Assembly: GCF_000799715.1 (NCBI RefSeq)
Contig: NZ_JUHG01000014.1
Coordinates: 62,001-126,000, forward strand
Direction of reading: 5' to 3'
DNA: 64,000 nucleotides
Source of the DNA: Martinezella rhizogenes
Lineage (GTDB): Bacteria; Pseudomonadota; Alphaproteobacteria; Rhizobiales; Rhizobiaceae
Shown: in pieces, positions 43,041 to 51,665 of the stretch
How the letters are laid out: every line of letters starts with the position of its first letter
Position numbering within the stretch: the first letter of the stretch is position 1
Notes under the pieces: generated by a model
What the model was told of the DNA's origin: nothing
The model's database searches: none
Seen by the model: the letters and a program-made list of their open reading frames with translations, nothing else
Position numbers and translations under genes: made by a program

Positions 43041-44012
43041 TTAACCCAATTTTGCCAGTAACGCCGCCCGCGTCGCCTCGTCCACGAAAGCCGCCTCGAT
43101 CGCCGTGCGGGTCATGGCATCGATCTCGTCGTCGCTGAAGCCGAAAGCTGATGATGCCAGTTCGTATTCGCGCTTCAGCGAGGTGTGGAAGAAGGGCGGG
43201 TCGTCCGAACTGATGGTGACGCGGACGCCGGCGTCGCGCAGCTTGCGCAGCGGGTGCGAGGGGAAATCCGGGAAGACGTTGAGGGCGATGTTCGAGCCGG
43301 GGCAGACCTCCAGCACCGTGCCGAGATCTGCAAGGCGCTTGACCAGATCGACATCCTCGATGGCGCGGACGCCATGGCCGATACGATCGGGGCGGACGAG
43401 ATCGACCGCATCGACGACGCTGAAGGCGCCGCAGACTTCGCCGGCATGGATGGTCAGCCCGAGGCCGGCCTCGCGAGCGATGTCGAAGGCGCGGGCATAA
43501 TCGGCAACCCGGCCCATGCGTTCCTCGCCGGCCATATTGAAGCCCGTGATCAGCGGATTATCGCTTCTGGCGGCATATTCGGCCGCCTTGATGACACGCT
43601 CCGGTCCGAAGTGGCGTTCGCCGGTGACGATCAGCCGTGCCTCGATGCCGCTCTTTTCCCTGGCGGCGCGGATGCCCGCCGAGACGCCTGCCATATAGGC
43701 ATCGGCGCCAAGCCCGATGCGGTCGCCATGATCGGGCGAGACGATCAGCTCGCTATAGATCGTGCCGATACCGGCAAGCTCTTCCAGATAGGTCTCGGTC
43801 AACAGCGCATAGTCTTCCTCGGTACGATAGACCTCGGAGACCTTGTCGTAGCAGACCAGAAATTCGGCGAAATCCTTCCAGAGATAGACACCGTCGCGCA
43901 GGAAGGCGCTGGTATCGACATTGTATTTTCGCGCCTGCGCAAGCGTCAGCGCCGGGGGAGCCGCACCCTCCAGATGGCAGTGCAGCTCGACCTTCTTCAA
44001 ATGCGATGTCAC
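43041..44012 (-). CDS. add: Adenosine deaminase
   Basis: 323 aa zinc amidohydrolase; (deoxy)adenosine to (deoxy)inosine, which then feeds purine nucleoside phosphorylase. Metal ligands His11/His13 (HCHLEGA), His189 in HAGE, catalytic Glu192, His213 in IGHGVRA and Asp270 in SSDDPPFF are all visible. Start overlaps the deoB stop by four bases, so deoB-add are co-translated. Confidence 0.95.
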   Translation of the reverse strand: MTSHLKKVELHCHLEGAAPPALTLAQARKYNVDTSAFLRDGVYLWKDFAEFLVCYDKVSEVYRTEEDYALLTETYLEELAGIGTIYSELIVSPDHGDRIGLGADAYMAGVSAGIRAAREKSGIEARLIVTGERHFGPERVIKAAEYAARSDNPLITGFNMAGEERMGRVADYARAFDIAREAGLGLTIHAGEVCGAFSVVDAVDLVRPDRIGHGVRAIEDVDLVKRLADLGTVLEVCPGSNIALNVFPDFPSHPLRKLRDAGVRVTISSDDPPFFHTSLKREYELASSAFGFSDDEIDAMTRTAIEAAFVDEATRAALLAKLG

Positions 44013-45229
44013 AGAAAACTCCTCCCATGCGGCCCCGCCGCAATGCCCAGATGGCGTGCAATGGTTTCGCCGATATCGGCATAGGTCTCTCGAATGCCGA
44101 TCGAGCGCGGTCGGATGCCGAGTTCGTAAGCGATAATGGGCACCCGCTCGCGCGTATGATCGCTGCCGCGCCAGGTCGGATCGCAGCCATGATCGGCAGT
44201 CAGGATGAGGAGATCGCCGGGTTTCAGCTTCCTGTGCACCTCGACCAGCCGCGCATCGAAGGCTTCAAGCGCCGCCGCATAGCCGGCCACGTCGCGGCGA
44301 TGGCCATAGACCATGTCGAAATCGACAAAATTGGTGAAGACGAGATCGCCGTCGGCTGCCTCGTCCATGGTTTTCAGCGTCGCGTCCATCAGCTTCATGT
44401 TGCCGTTGGCCTTGATGACCCTGGAGATGCCCTGATGGGCGAAGATGTCGCCGATCTTGCCAACCGCATGCACGTTGCGTTCGGCCGCAACCAGCCGGTC
44501 GAGCAGGGTCGGCTCCGGCGGCTGCACGGAGAAATCGCGACGATTGCCGGTACGCTCGAAACTCGCCGGCGTCTCGCCGATAAAGGGGCGAGCGATGACG
44601 CGGCCGATATTATACCGGTCGAGCAGGGTGCGGACGATCTGACAGAGGGAGATCAGCCGCTCCAGGCCGAAATGCTGTTCATGCGCGGCGATCTGGAAGA
44701 CGGAGTCGGAGGAGGTGTAGCAGATCGGCTTGCCGCTGCGGATATGTTCCTCGCCATACCTGGCGATGATCTCGGTTCCCGACGCATGACAATTGCCGAG
44801 AATGCCGGGGAGATCGGCAGCCTTGCAGATCGCCTCCACCAGCTCCGGTGGGAAGGCATCGCCTTCGGTGGGGAAATAGCCCCAGTCGAACGTGACGGGC
44901 GTGCCGGCGATTTCCCAATGGCCCGATGGCGTGTCTTTGCCGCGCGAGACCTCGTTGGCGCAGCCATAGAGGCCGTAAAGCTTCTCCGGCGGCGACATGC
45001 CCTCCGGATAGCGGCCCGTCGCCGCCTTGGCGATCTCCAGCAGCCCGAGGCCCGACATAATCGGCAGCGACAGCGGGCCGGCGCGCAGGCCCTCGCGGTC
45101 GGCGGCACCCGCCGCGCAGAATTCGGCGATATGCCCGAGCGTATCGGCGCCCTCGTCGCCATAGGTTGCCGCATCCGGGCCGCCGCCGACGCCGAAGGAG
45201 TCCAGAACGAAGAGAAATGCGCGCGCCAT
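44009..45229 (-). CDS. deoB: Phosphopentomutase
   Basis: 406 aa alkaline-phosphatase-superfamily enzyme; isomerises (deoxy)ribose-1-phosphate to the 5-phosphate, linking the phosphorylases with DeoC. N-terminal metal Asp10 in VLDSFGVGG, GADTLGH motif, and C-terminal ADHGCDPTWRGSDHTRE with further metal ligands. First gene of the minus-strand unit; 137 bases separate it from the tadF stop and probably hold its promoter. Confidence 0.96.
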   Translation of the reverse strand: MARAFLFVLDSFGVGGGPDAATYGDEGADTLGHIAEFCAAGAADREGLRAGPLSLPIMSGLGLLEIAKAATGRYPEGMSPPEKLYGLYGCANEVSRGKDTPSGHWEIAGTPVTFDWGYFPTEGDAFPPELVEAICKAADLPGILGNCHASGTEIIARYGEEHIRSGKPICYTSSDSVFQIAAHEQHFGLERLISLCQIVRTLLDRYNIGRVIARPFIGETPASFERTGNRRDFSVQPPEPTLLDRLVAAERNVHAVGKIGDIFAHQGISRVIKANGNMKLMDATLKTMDEAADGDLVFTNFVDFDMVYGHRRDVAGYAAALEAFDARLVEVHRKLKPGDLLILTADHGCDPTWRGSDHTRERVPIIAYELGIRPRSIGIRETYADIGETIARHLGIAAGPHGRSFL

Positions 45230-45366
45230 GGGTCACCCGATAAGATTGCTCGGCGCCCCGGCATTCTCCGTCAGGCGCATTGGAGGTCACCCATATAACG
45301 CAGGCGTGAACTTGGCAATTTTCTCACTAAATGGGGACTATTGTACCCGATGGAAAGCCGTTCCGC

Positions 45367-45963
45367 TCAACAATCGCTGCAGGTGATCGGATCTACCCCG
45401 CGTGGGCGATAAAAATAGGTGCGGCCAATGGTGATCTGGTTGCTGCCGGCGGGCAGGAAATCCGAGCCGAAGCTGAGGATCTGATAGGGAATGGCGAGTT
45501 CTGTGCGGACCAGAAACGAGCTTGGCAGTTTGATGTCGCTGGGCACCGTGACGACGCTCCCGACCGTATAGGGCTTGCTGCCGTCCTGCGCCCAGGACCA
45601 GGCCACGGTGGCGCTGCTGCCGGCGTCGATCTGGATCCCGGTGACCTTCAGCGTCAGGCCGGTGGTACTGTAGGGGGTAAAAATGGCGCTGGCGACCGAG
45701 GGCATGGCGGCAAGCTGTGTCTTGGTCACGCTCTTTTGCTGGGTCAGGATATCGGCAATCGATCCAGCCGCCCGGCTGGTGCGTTTTTCGACGCTGAGGC
45801 CGACGGTGATTTCGAAGGCGCCGAGATAGAGCATCAGCAGCACCGGAAAGAGAATGGCGAACTCGATCGCGCCAATGCCGCGCTCGTCGCGGGTAAAATG
45901 CCGCAGGCGCGAGTAAAGCCCTGCCGCCAACGTTCTTCCGGAGACCTCCCGCCGCCTCATCAA
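45367..45963 (-). CDS. tadF: TadE/TadF-like pilus assembly protein
   Basis: 198 aa pseudopilin-like protein. Basic N-tail, then RDERGIGAIEFAILFPVLLMLYLGAFEITV (about 24-53), the Gly-x-x-x-x-Glu class III prepilin-like motif and helix of TadE/TadF; the extracytoplasmic remainder ends with a Cys pair (CSDC) also seen in this family. Overlaps the tadE stop by four bases. Expected to be processed by the CpaA peptidase encoded at 47851. Confidence 0.85.
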   Translation of the reverse strand: MMRRREVSGRTLAAGLYSRLRHFTRDERGIGAIEFAILFPVLLMLYLGAFEITVGLSVEKRTSRAAGSIADILTQQKSVTKTQLAAMPSVASAIFTPYSTTGLTLKVTGIQIDAGSSATVAWSWAQDGSKPYTVGSVVTVPSDIKLPSSFLVRTELAIPYQILSFGSDFLPAGSNQITIGRTYFYRPRGVDPITCSDC

Positions 45964-46589
45964 TAACTCTCGTTCTGGAAGGCACCCGTCGCGACGATGA
46001 GATAGGTGCTCGGCATCGAGCTGTCGGATGGGTGGATGTTGGTCAGGTAGGGCCGCAGCAGATCGATGATGATCTGCCAGCGGTAGTAGGCGCGCACCAT
46101 GTTGATGGTCCCTGTGCCGCCGGGAGCGAATGAAAAGCCTGCCGTATTGAGGTCGGAATAGGGATCGGATGTGGCACGCGGGATCGTCGTTGGCATGTCG
46201 GTGAAGGTCGAATAGCTTTTGACGTCGAGATAGAGGTTCGCCGGTGTCGCCAGTTCAGCCGCCGAGCAGGCGATGAGCACCGAGATTTCGTTGCAAAACG
46301 CCTGGCGGAATTGCTGAGCGGTCGTATTGGATGCGGTGATCTGCCCGGTCCTGATCTGGCGCGACAGCGTATCGACGGCGTTGGAGACCACCTGTTCGGC
46401 CATGAAGGCGACGAAGGTTTCCAGGATCGCGAAGATGATTATGAAATAGGGGATTGCCAGCAGCGCGAACTCGATGGCGGCGGCGCCGTCGCGAGCGTGT
46501 ACGAACGCGCGTAGGCCTCCCTTCGCACGTCGCCGTGCGAAGGTCTTGCCCCCAAGAAGATCGTCGGCTGGCGTCATAGCGGATTCCAC
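45960..46589 (-). CDS. tadE: TadE-like pilus assembly protein
   Basis: 209 aa. RDGAAAIEFALLAIPYFIIIFAILETFVAF helix (about 29-59) with the invariant Glu, followed by an extracytoplasmic domain containing two Cys (about residues 96 and 103). Minor pseudopilin of the Flp system, needed for assembly in other species. Co-translated with tadF; there is no vWA-type TadG in the locus. Confidence 0.86.
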   Translation of the reverse strand: MESAMTPADDLLGGKTFARRRAKGGLRAFVHARDGAAAIEFALLAIPYFIIIFAILETFVAFMAEQVVSNAVDTLSRQIRTGQITASNTTAQQFRQAFCNEISVLIACSAAELATPANLYLDVKSYSTFTDMPTTIPRATSDPYSDLNTAGFSFAPGGTGTINMVRAYYRWQIIIDLLRPYLTNIHPSDSSMPSTYLIVATGAFQNESY

Positions 46590-46732
46590 GGCGATTTGAA
46601 TGGGGCGAGACTAGGGCCGCTTCCTTGACAATCCGTTTCTCTTCTCTGTCCATATTTAGAGGAAGCGCGGATTATTCAGTAAAGTCTTGGCTTATACAGT
46701 ATTTCCAAATGTAATCGGGTAAGATGCCAGCA

Positions 46733-47149
46733 TCAGGGGTTGGTAGCCGCGGCATTGTTGTTCTGCTGGGCATGCTGCTCGCAATTGGGCGTGCAGGACA
46801 GCACCGAACGGTCGGTCTGGCGGAAGACGCGCACCGTATTACCCTCGTCGATCGAGACCAGGATACGCTCGTCGACGATTGCGTTGCCGTCGGCGTCGAG
46901 CAGGACGATGTTCGTCGTGCCGAAACTGCGGCCGGTGAGCACGATCGTCTTCGGATCCGCTACGGTTGCGTCGGCGACCTGCGCATTGCCGACGATGACC
47001 TTGCTGACGGGCCGATCGAGCTTCAGCACGCGCGCGTGATCCATATAGACACGCAGCATGCCGTCGTCAGCGGCGCGCGAAGGCTGCGGCATCAGGCCTG
47101 CCATGGCGGCGACGCCGGCAAGAAATGCGGTTCTGCCGCGGATTGGCAT
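46733..47149 (-). CDS. Isolated pilus-secretin N-terminal domain protein (CpaC N0-like)
   Basis: 138 aa with signal peptide (1-26, cleavage near SRA/ADD) and a single T2SS/T3SS_pil_N domain: VYMDHARVLKLDRPVSKVIVGNAQVADATVADPKTIVLTG followed by GTTNIVLLDADGNAI. This domain is normally the N-terminal part of CpaC/RcpA; here it stands alone, with an Asn/Ala-rich tail with two Cys. Possibly a periplasmic adaptor for the secretin at 49356. Same strand as tadE/tadF, 143 bases upstream of them. Confidence 0.82.
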   Translation of the reverse strand: MPIRGRTAFLAGVAAMAGLMPQPSRAADDGMLRVYMDHARVLKLDRPVSKVIVGNAQVADATVADPKTIVLTGRSFGTTNIVLLDADGNAIVDERILVSIDEGNTVRVFRQTDRSVLSCTPNCEQHAQQNNNAAATNP

Positions 47150-47553
47150 GGTCTGGCCTCGTGAAATTAATGGCGGAAGCTATTCCTGAATAGAATGAGA
47201 AAGAAGGGTGAATGAACGATTAAGAGTGTAGTCATTGATGCTATTACGGAGCAGGCATGTTCATTTTGTTACTCGTTTCGGGATTTTGGCGTCGATGGCG
47301 CAATATTCTGGCACATCTAACGTGTTTTTCTAATATATTAAATTCTAAACTTTGCGTTGAAGCTGAAGATTTTCTTTAAAAATGCTCGGAACGGCCTGAA
47401 ATTATATTAACTAGTCTATTTGTGCTTCGGAATTGGCGATCTGTTAACCCATTTCCTTAAAGCGATGGAAACGGCGACCCGCTACGGTGCAACCCATCCG
47501 ATCAACGGCACAGTTGGCGGACGTGCTGTCAACAAAGTGTGTGGAGTTAAATT
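47150..47553. other. AT-rich intergenic region upstream of pilA
   Basis: 404 bases without a gene, distinctly AT-rich between 47200 and 47450. It must contain the promoters of pilA and of the divergent N0-domain gene. Near the pilin end lies TTAACCC-N6-TTAA (47444-47460), which resembles a CtrA site with a spacing two bases longer than the consensus. Confidence 0.5.
47444..47460. promoter_or_regulatory. CtrA-like motif upstream of pilA
   Basis: TTAACCCATTTCCTTAA, 93 bases before the pilA ATG. CtrA sites in alphaproteobacteria are TTAA-N7-TTAA or TTAACCAT; here the gap is nine bases, so it is only suggestive, but pilA is CtrA-activated in Caulobacter. Confidence 0.35.
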
Positions 47554-47751
47554 ATGACCAAGCTTTTTTCGCGTTTCCTGAAAGACGAATCCGGTGCGAC
47601 CGCCATTGAATACGGCCTGATCGCCGCCCTGATCTCGGTTGCCATCATCACCGGCGCTACGACGCTGGGCGGCGCGCTTAATACCACTTTCGTAAGCATT
47701 TCCGGTCAGATGACCAAGGCTGATACCGCGGCCACAAACGCCGGAAAATAA
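47554..47751 (+). CDS. pilA: Flp-type major pilin
   Basis: 65 aa prepilin. Short basic leader MTKLFSRFLKDESG ending in Gly14, then ATAIEYGLIAALISVAIIT with the Flp Glu-Tyr pair (19/20) and hydrophobic helix; small-residue tail. Cleaved after Gly14 by CpaA. GGAG 7 bases upstream of the ATG. Followed by a hairpin that should limit read-through into cpaA and keep pilin expression high relative to the machinery. Confidence 0.96.
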   Translation: MTKLFSRFLKDESGATAIEYGLIAALISVAIITGATTLGGALNTTFVSISGQMTKADTAATNAGK

Positions 47752-47781
47752 TCCGATATTTTGGGTTGGGCCAATATTCAG

Positions 47782-47820
47782 CGAAAACCGCTCAGTATCA
47801 TGGGCGGTTTTCGGTATTTA
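47782..47820 (+). terminator. Terminator/attenuator between pilA and cpaA
   Basis: Perfect ten-base stem CGAAAACCGC (47782-47791)/GCGGTTTTCG (47804-47813), 12-base loop, followed by a T-containing GTATTTAT. Also an A-rich 5' side. Typical position just after a pilin gene. Confidence 0.7.
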
Positions 47821-47850
47821 TAGTTTCGTCGTCAGGAAGGTGCATCTTCA

Positions 47851-48363
47851 ATGCTTGAAGCCGCGACATTGCTGATCTTTCCGCTCTGCCTGTCGGTTGC
47901 GGCTATCTCCGACCTTTTGACCATGACCATCCCGAACCGAGTGTCGCTCATCCTGCTCGGTGCGTTCATCGTGCTTGCGCCGCTCGTCGGACTGACGCTG
48001 CCGGAGATCAGCATGCACGTTGCCGGCGCCGCCATTGTCTTCTGCGCCTGCTTCGCGCTCTTTGCCCTGAATGTCATGGGCGGCGGCGATGCCAAGCTAC
48101 TGGCGGCATCGGCGCTCTGGTTCGGCTTCGGCTTGCCGCTTCTGGCCTTCCTCGTCTATGTCGCCTTTATCGGCGGGGCGCTGACCATCGTCATCCTGAT
48201 GATACGCTCGCAGTCGAATACCATCATGGCCATGGGCCTGCCGGTGCCGAATTCTCTGCTGATCGCCAAGAAGATCCCCTATGGCATTGCCATCGCCATT
48301 GGCGGCTTTCTAGCCTTTCCGTCGTCGCCGTTGGTCACTGCCATAACGTCGCGCATTATCTAA
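47851..48363 (+). CDS. cpaA: Prepilin peptidase CpaA/TadV
   Basis: 170 aa A24 aspartic peptidase of the short (Tad) class with no methylase domain. Two catalytic Asp in membrane-boundary loops: Asp21 (SDLLTMTIPNR) and Asp80 in GGGDAKLLAA; about five or six helices. Processes the pilin and TadE/F. Lies 99 bases after pilA. Confidence 0.94.
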   Translation: MLEAATLLIFPLCLSVAAISDLLTMTIPNRVSLILLGAFIVLAPLVGLTLPEISMHVAGAAIVFCACFALFALNVMGGGDAKLLAASALWFGFGLPLLAFLVYVAFIGGALTIVILMIRSQSNTIMAMGLPVPNSLLIAKKIPYGIAIAIGGFLAFPSSPLVTAITSRII

Positions 48364-48528
48364 ATTAGCAAATACTAAGTATTGGATAGGCGTGACGCAC
48401 CATTGTATATTGTATTGCTTAAATAATAATAGTTAAAGTGTAGTAGACGTAATAGAGCATTAACCATAATTACACCAATTACAGAGCATTCTGCGGGGCG
48501 AAGAATCGTATTCCCCAAGGAATGATCA
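48364..48528. other. AT-rich gap between cpaA and cpaB
   Basis: 165 bases, no gene, strongly AT-rich (48370-48480), suggesting a promoter for cpaB-tadC. It carries an exact TTAACCAT element at 48460-48467. Confidence 0.5.
48460..48467 (+). promoter_or_regulatory. TTAACCAT element (CtrA half-site form) before cpaB
   Basis: Exact TTAACCAT 62 bases upstream of the cpaB ATG. This octamer is the core CtrA recognition form described in alphaproteobacteria. A single octamer can arise by chance in AT-rich DNA; its value lies in recurrence at other tad promoters. Confidence 0.45.
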
Positions 48529-49341
48529 ATGAAACCCACTCGCATAATGATACTCGCAGTGGCAGTCGTCGCGGCAGGGCTTGCCGGACTGCTGGCGATG
48601 CATCTGGCAGGCTCGCGCAATATCGTGCAGCAGGTCGCGACGGTGGTGGAGAAGGAGGCGACGGTCAATGTACTGGTTGCCGACGCCAATCTTCCTGTGG
48701 GATCGCGCCTCAACGAGAAATCGATCCACTGGATGGCCTGGCCGCAAAGCGGCGTCGTCAAGGGGCTGATCACCCAGGCTGAGCGTCCCGATGCGCTGAA
48801 GGACCTGAACGGCGCGGTCGTCCGCCTGCCGATCTTCGAGGGAGAGCCGATCCGCGAAGAAAAGGTCGCCGACGCCAGCAGCCGCATTCTGTCCTCGCTG
48901 TTGCCCTCCGGCAAGCGCGCCGTCGCCACCGAAATCTCGGTCGCCACCGGCGCCGGCGGTTTCATTCTCCCCAATGACCGCGTCGATGTGATCATGGTGC
49001 GCAAGGGCGACACCCAGAAATTCGTGACCGAGACCGTGCTCAGCAATGTCCGTGTCCTCGCCGTCGACCAGCAGATCGAGGAAAAGCAGGACGGCAGCAA
49101 GGCGGTGGTCGGCACCACCGCAACGCTGGAGCTGACGCCGGACCAGACGAAGGTGCTTGCGGTCGCCCAGCAGATGGCAGACCGGCTGACGCTGGCGCTG
49201 CGCTCCGTCGCCGACGCGCAGCAGTCGGATACCACGGCCGCCGACTATCTGCTGACCGGCGACAATGGCGGCGCCGTCGTCCAGGTTATCAAGTCGGGCG
49301 CCATCATCGCCAACGGCACGGCCGCGGCCAAGACACAATGA
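48529..49341 (+). CDS. cpaB: Flp pilus assembly protein CpaB/RcpC
   Basis: 270 aa periplasmic protein with an N-terminal membrane anchor (about 5-24) and a SAF domain (about 45-110: VNVLVADANLPVGSRLNEKSIHWMAWPQ). RVAT-type strands AVATEISVATGAGGFILPNDRVDVIMVRKG follow. Probably contacts the secretin and peptidoglycan. First gene of the machinery operon; followed by cpaC after 14 bases. Confidence 0.94.
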   Translation: MKPTRIMILAVAVVAAGLAGLLAMHLAGSRNIVQQVATVVEKEATVNVLVADANLPVGSRLNEKSIHWMAWPQSGVVKGLITQAERPDALKDLNGAVVRLPIFEGEPIREEKVADASSRILSSLLPSGKRAVATEISVATGAGGFILPNDRVDVIMVRKGDTQKFVTETVLSNVRVLAVDQQIEEKQDGSKAVVGTTATLELTPDQTKVLAVAQQMADRLTLALRSVADAQQSDTTAADYLLTGDNGGAVVQVIKSGAIIANGTAAAKTQ

Positions 49342-49355
49342 GAAGGGGCGGGACC

Positions 49356-50855
49356 ATGGTCAAGATCAGCAAAATATCACGCCTTCCCCTCCTGGCGGCG
49401 CTTTCCTTCTCGGTCGCGTTTGCCGGCCTTCCCTTTGCCGAAGCCCCTGTCTTTCTGCGGACCGCCGTCGCCAAGGCCGACGGCGCCGACAGCATCGTCA
49501 CCATTGCCGGCCTGAACACCAAGCGCACATTGAAGCTCGGCCTCAACAAGGCGCTGGTGGTCGACCTGCCGGCGGATGCGCATGATATCCTCGTGTCTGA
49601 TCCCAAGATGGCGGATGCGGTCACGCGCACCTCGCGCCGCATCTATCTGTTCGGCAAGACGGTCGGCCAGACGAATATCTTCGTCTTCGGCGCCAACGGT
49701 CAGGAGATCGTCAGCCTCGACCTGCAGATCGAGCGCGATATTTCCGGGTTGCAGGCCAATCTCAAGCGCTTCATCCCGGACTCCGACATCAATGTCGAGA
49801 TCGTCTCCGACAATATCGTCCTGACCGGCTCGGTGCGCACGCCACAGGATTCATCCCGCGCCCAGCAATTAGCCGGAGCCTTCCTGAAGGGTGGCGAAGC
49901 CACTACCCGCACCGAAACCGCCAGCGGCACGGGCGGCGACAGTTCGGTCGCTCTCTTCGCCGAGGGACGGCAGACCTCGCAGATCGTTAATCTCCTGCAG
50001 ATCGAGGGCGAGGATCAGGTAACGCTCAAGGTCACCGTCGCCGAGGTCAAGCGCAGTGTGCTGAAGCAGATCGGCTTCGACAATCTCGTCAGCAATTCCT
50101 CCGGTCTCACTGTCGCGCAGCTCGGCAATATCAGCAGCGATTCGACCGCTGCCACCGGCAATGGCGGTCTCAGCGCCTTGTTCAAGACCGCGCTCGGCAA
50201 ATATAATGTCAGCAGCTATCTCAACGCCATGGAGCAGGCGGGCGCTGTTCGCACCCTTGCGGAACCGACGCTGACGGCGATCTCGGGCCAGGCCGCGACC
50301 TTCAATTCCGGCGGCCAGACGCTTTATTCCGTCATCGACAGCGACGGCAATGTAACGATCACGCCATATACTTATGGCATCAGCCTTGCTTTTACCCCGG
50401 TTGTCCTCTCCGCCGGCCGCATCAGCCTGCATGTCCAGACCCAGGTCTCCGAACCGACCGGCACCACGGGTGCCGCGACCTACAATCGGCGTGCGGCCGA
50501 TACCTCGGTCGAACTGCCATCCGGCGGCTCGATCGCGCTTGCCGGCCTTCTGAGCGACAACGTACAGCAGTCCACCACCGGAACGCCCGGCGCCTCGAAG
50601 ATCCCGATCCTCGGCGCGCTGTTCCGCCAGAAGACCTTTCAGCGCGACGAGAGCGAGCTGGTGATCATTGCGACGCCCTATCTCGTGCGGCCGGTGGCGC
50701 GCAACCAGATTGCTCGTCCGGACGACAATTTCTCGCCGAGCAACGATGCTGGCGTCTTTTTCATGAACCGTGTCAACAAGATCTACGGCCGCAAGGATGC
50801 GCCGCCGGTCGCCGATGCCGATTTCCACGGCACGGTCGGCTTCATCTACAAGTGA
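49356..50855 (+). CDS. cpaC: Flp pilus secretin CpaC/RcpA
   Basis: 499 aa outer-membrane secretin. Signal peptide about 1-37, N0-type domain (TIAGLNTKRTLKLGLNKALVVDLP, DAVTRTSRRIYLFGKTVGQTNIFVFG), a BON-like section, and the secretin core with VKVTVAEVKRSVLKQIG and the C-terminal LSDNVQQSTTGTPGASKIPILGALFRQKTFQRDESELVIIATPYLV signature split over the last 120 residues. Start 49356 preferred (AAGGGG upstream) over ATG 49338, which overlaps cpaB. Confidence 0.92.
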   Translation: MVKISKISRLPLLAALSFSVAFAGLPFAEAPVFLRTAVAKADGADSIVTIAGLNTKRTLKLGLNKALVVDLPADAHDILVSDPKMADAVTRTSRRIYLFGKTVGQTNIFVFGANGQEIVSLDLQIERDISGLQANLKRFIPDSDINVEIVSDNIVLTGSVRTPQDSSRAQQLAGAFLKGGEATTRTETASGTGGDSSVALFAEGRQTSQIVNLLQIEGEDQVTLKVTVAEVKRSVLKQIGFDNLVSNSSGLTVAQLGNISSDSTAATGNGGLSALFKTALGKYNVSSYLNAMEQAGAVRTLAEPTLTAISGQAATFNSGGQTLYSVIDSDGNVTITPYTYGISLAFTPVVLSAGRISLHVQTQVSEPTGTTGAATYNRRAADTSVELPSGGSIALAGLLSDNVQQSTTGTPGASKIPILGALFRQKTFQRDESELVIIATPYLVRPVARNQIARPDDNFSPSNDAGVFFMNRVNKIYGRKDAPPVADADFHGTVGFIYK

Positions 50856-50866
50856 GGGGAACGATC

Positions 50867-51628
50867 GTGACGCACCCCTTTTCAACCGGATCAACGAGAG
50901 ACCAAACGATGGCCAGCCTCGATCGTAATGCGCCCCGCACCGGCAGGTCGCGCTTTGCCGCGCTCGCCATGATCGTCCCGGTCTTGATCGCGACGGCGGC
51001 CGTCAGCGGTTGCGCCGGCTCCAAGGACGGCATGGCCACCAGCGCCATCACCGACGATTATCGCCAGCGCCACCCGATCGTGCTGACGGACAAGGAGCAC
51101 CGCGTCGATATTCCCGTTTCCGTCAGCGATCGCCGTTTGACCTCGGGCATGCGCGATACCGTGCGCGGCTTCGTTCAGGACTATCGCGCGCACGCCACCG
51201 GCACCGTGGAAATCATGACGCCACGGGAATCGGCGAATTCGCCGGCCGCTTCCGCCCTGCGCCGGCAGATCCGCCAGGAACTAGTGGCGAGCGGCATCCC
51301 GTCGGCGCGCATCGCCGACAATTATTATCCGGCTGGCGGTCCCGGCGACGCCGCCCCGATCCGCCTCCGCTTCATGGCGACGACGGCGGTCACCAATGCC
51401 TGCGGCCAATGGCCGGCGGATCTTGCCGACAATGCCTTCGACAATCAGAATTATTACAATTTCGGCTGTGCCAGCCAGAACAACCTCGCCGCACAGGTCG
51501 CCAATCCGACCGACCTCATCGCGCCGCGCGCCATGACGCCGATCGATGCCGACCAGCGCAGCAAGGTGATCGACAATTATCGCAGCGGCTCGACCGCAAC
51601 CAGCACCGCGTCAGTCAGCAGTTTCTGA
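50867..51628 (+). CDS. cpaD: Flp pilus biogenesis lipoprotein CpaD
   Basis: About 253 aa. Signal sequence with lipobox AVSGC (Cys49 from this start), then the CpaD domain: RHPIVLTDKEHRVDIPVS, an OmpA-like VEIMTPRESANSPAASALRRQIRQELVASGI and a C-terminal NACGQWPADLADNAFDNQNYYNFGCASQNNLAAQVANP block. GTG at 50867 has AGGGGA 6-7 bases upstream; ATG at 50909 is an alternative. Likely pilotin/partner of the secretin. Confidence 0.9.
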   Translation: MTHPFSTGSTRDQTMASLDRNAPRTGRSRFAALAMIVPVLIATAAVSGCAGSKDGMATSAITDDYRQRHPIVLTDKEHRVDIPVSVSDRRLTSGMRDTVRGFVQDYRAHATGTVEIMTPRESANSPAASALRRQIRQELVASGIPSARIADNYYPAGGPGDAAPIRLRFMATTAVTNACGQWPADLADNAFDNQNYYNFGCASQNNLAAQVANPTDLIAPRAMTPIDADQRSKVIDNYRSGSTATSTASVSSF

Positions 51629-51665
51629 ACATGAGAGCCAGCCGTCGCCGGAACAGGATAAAGTC

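Noticed and set aside
43637..45298. Plus-strand open frame of 553 codons across add/deoB
   Set aside because: Shadow of two clearly assigned enzymes on the minus strand; no start signal or domain.
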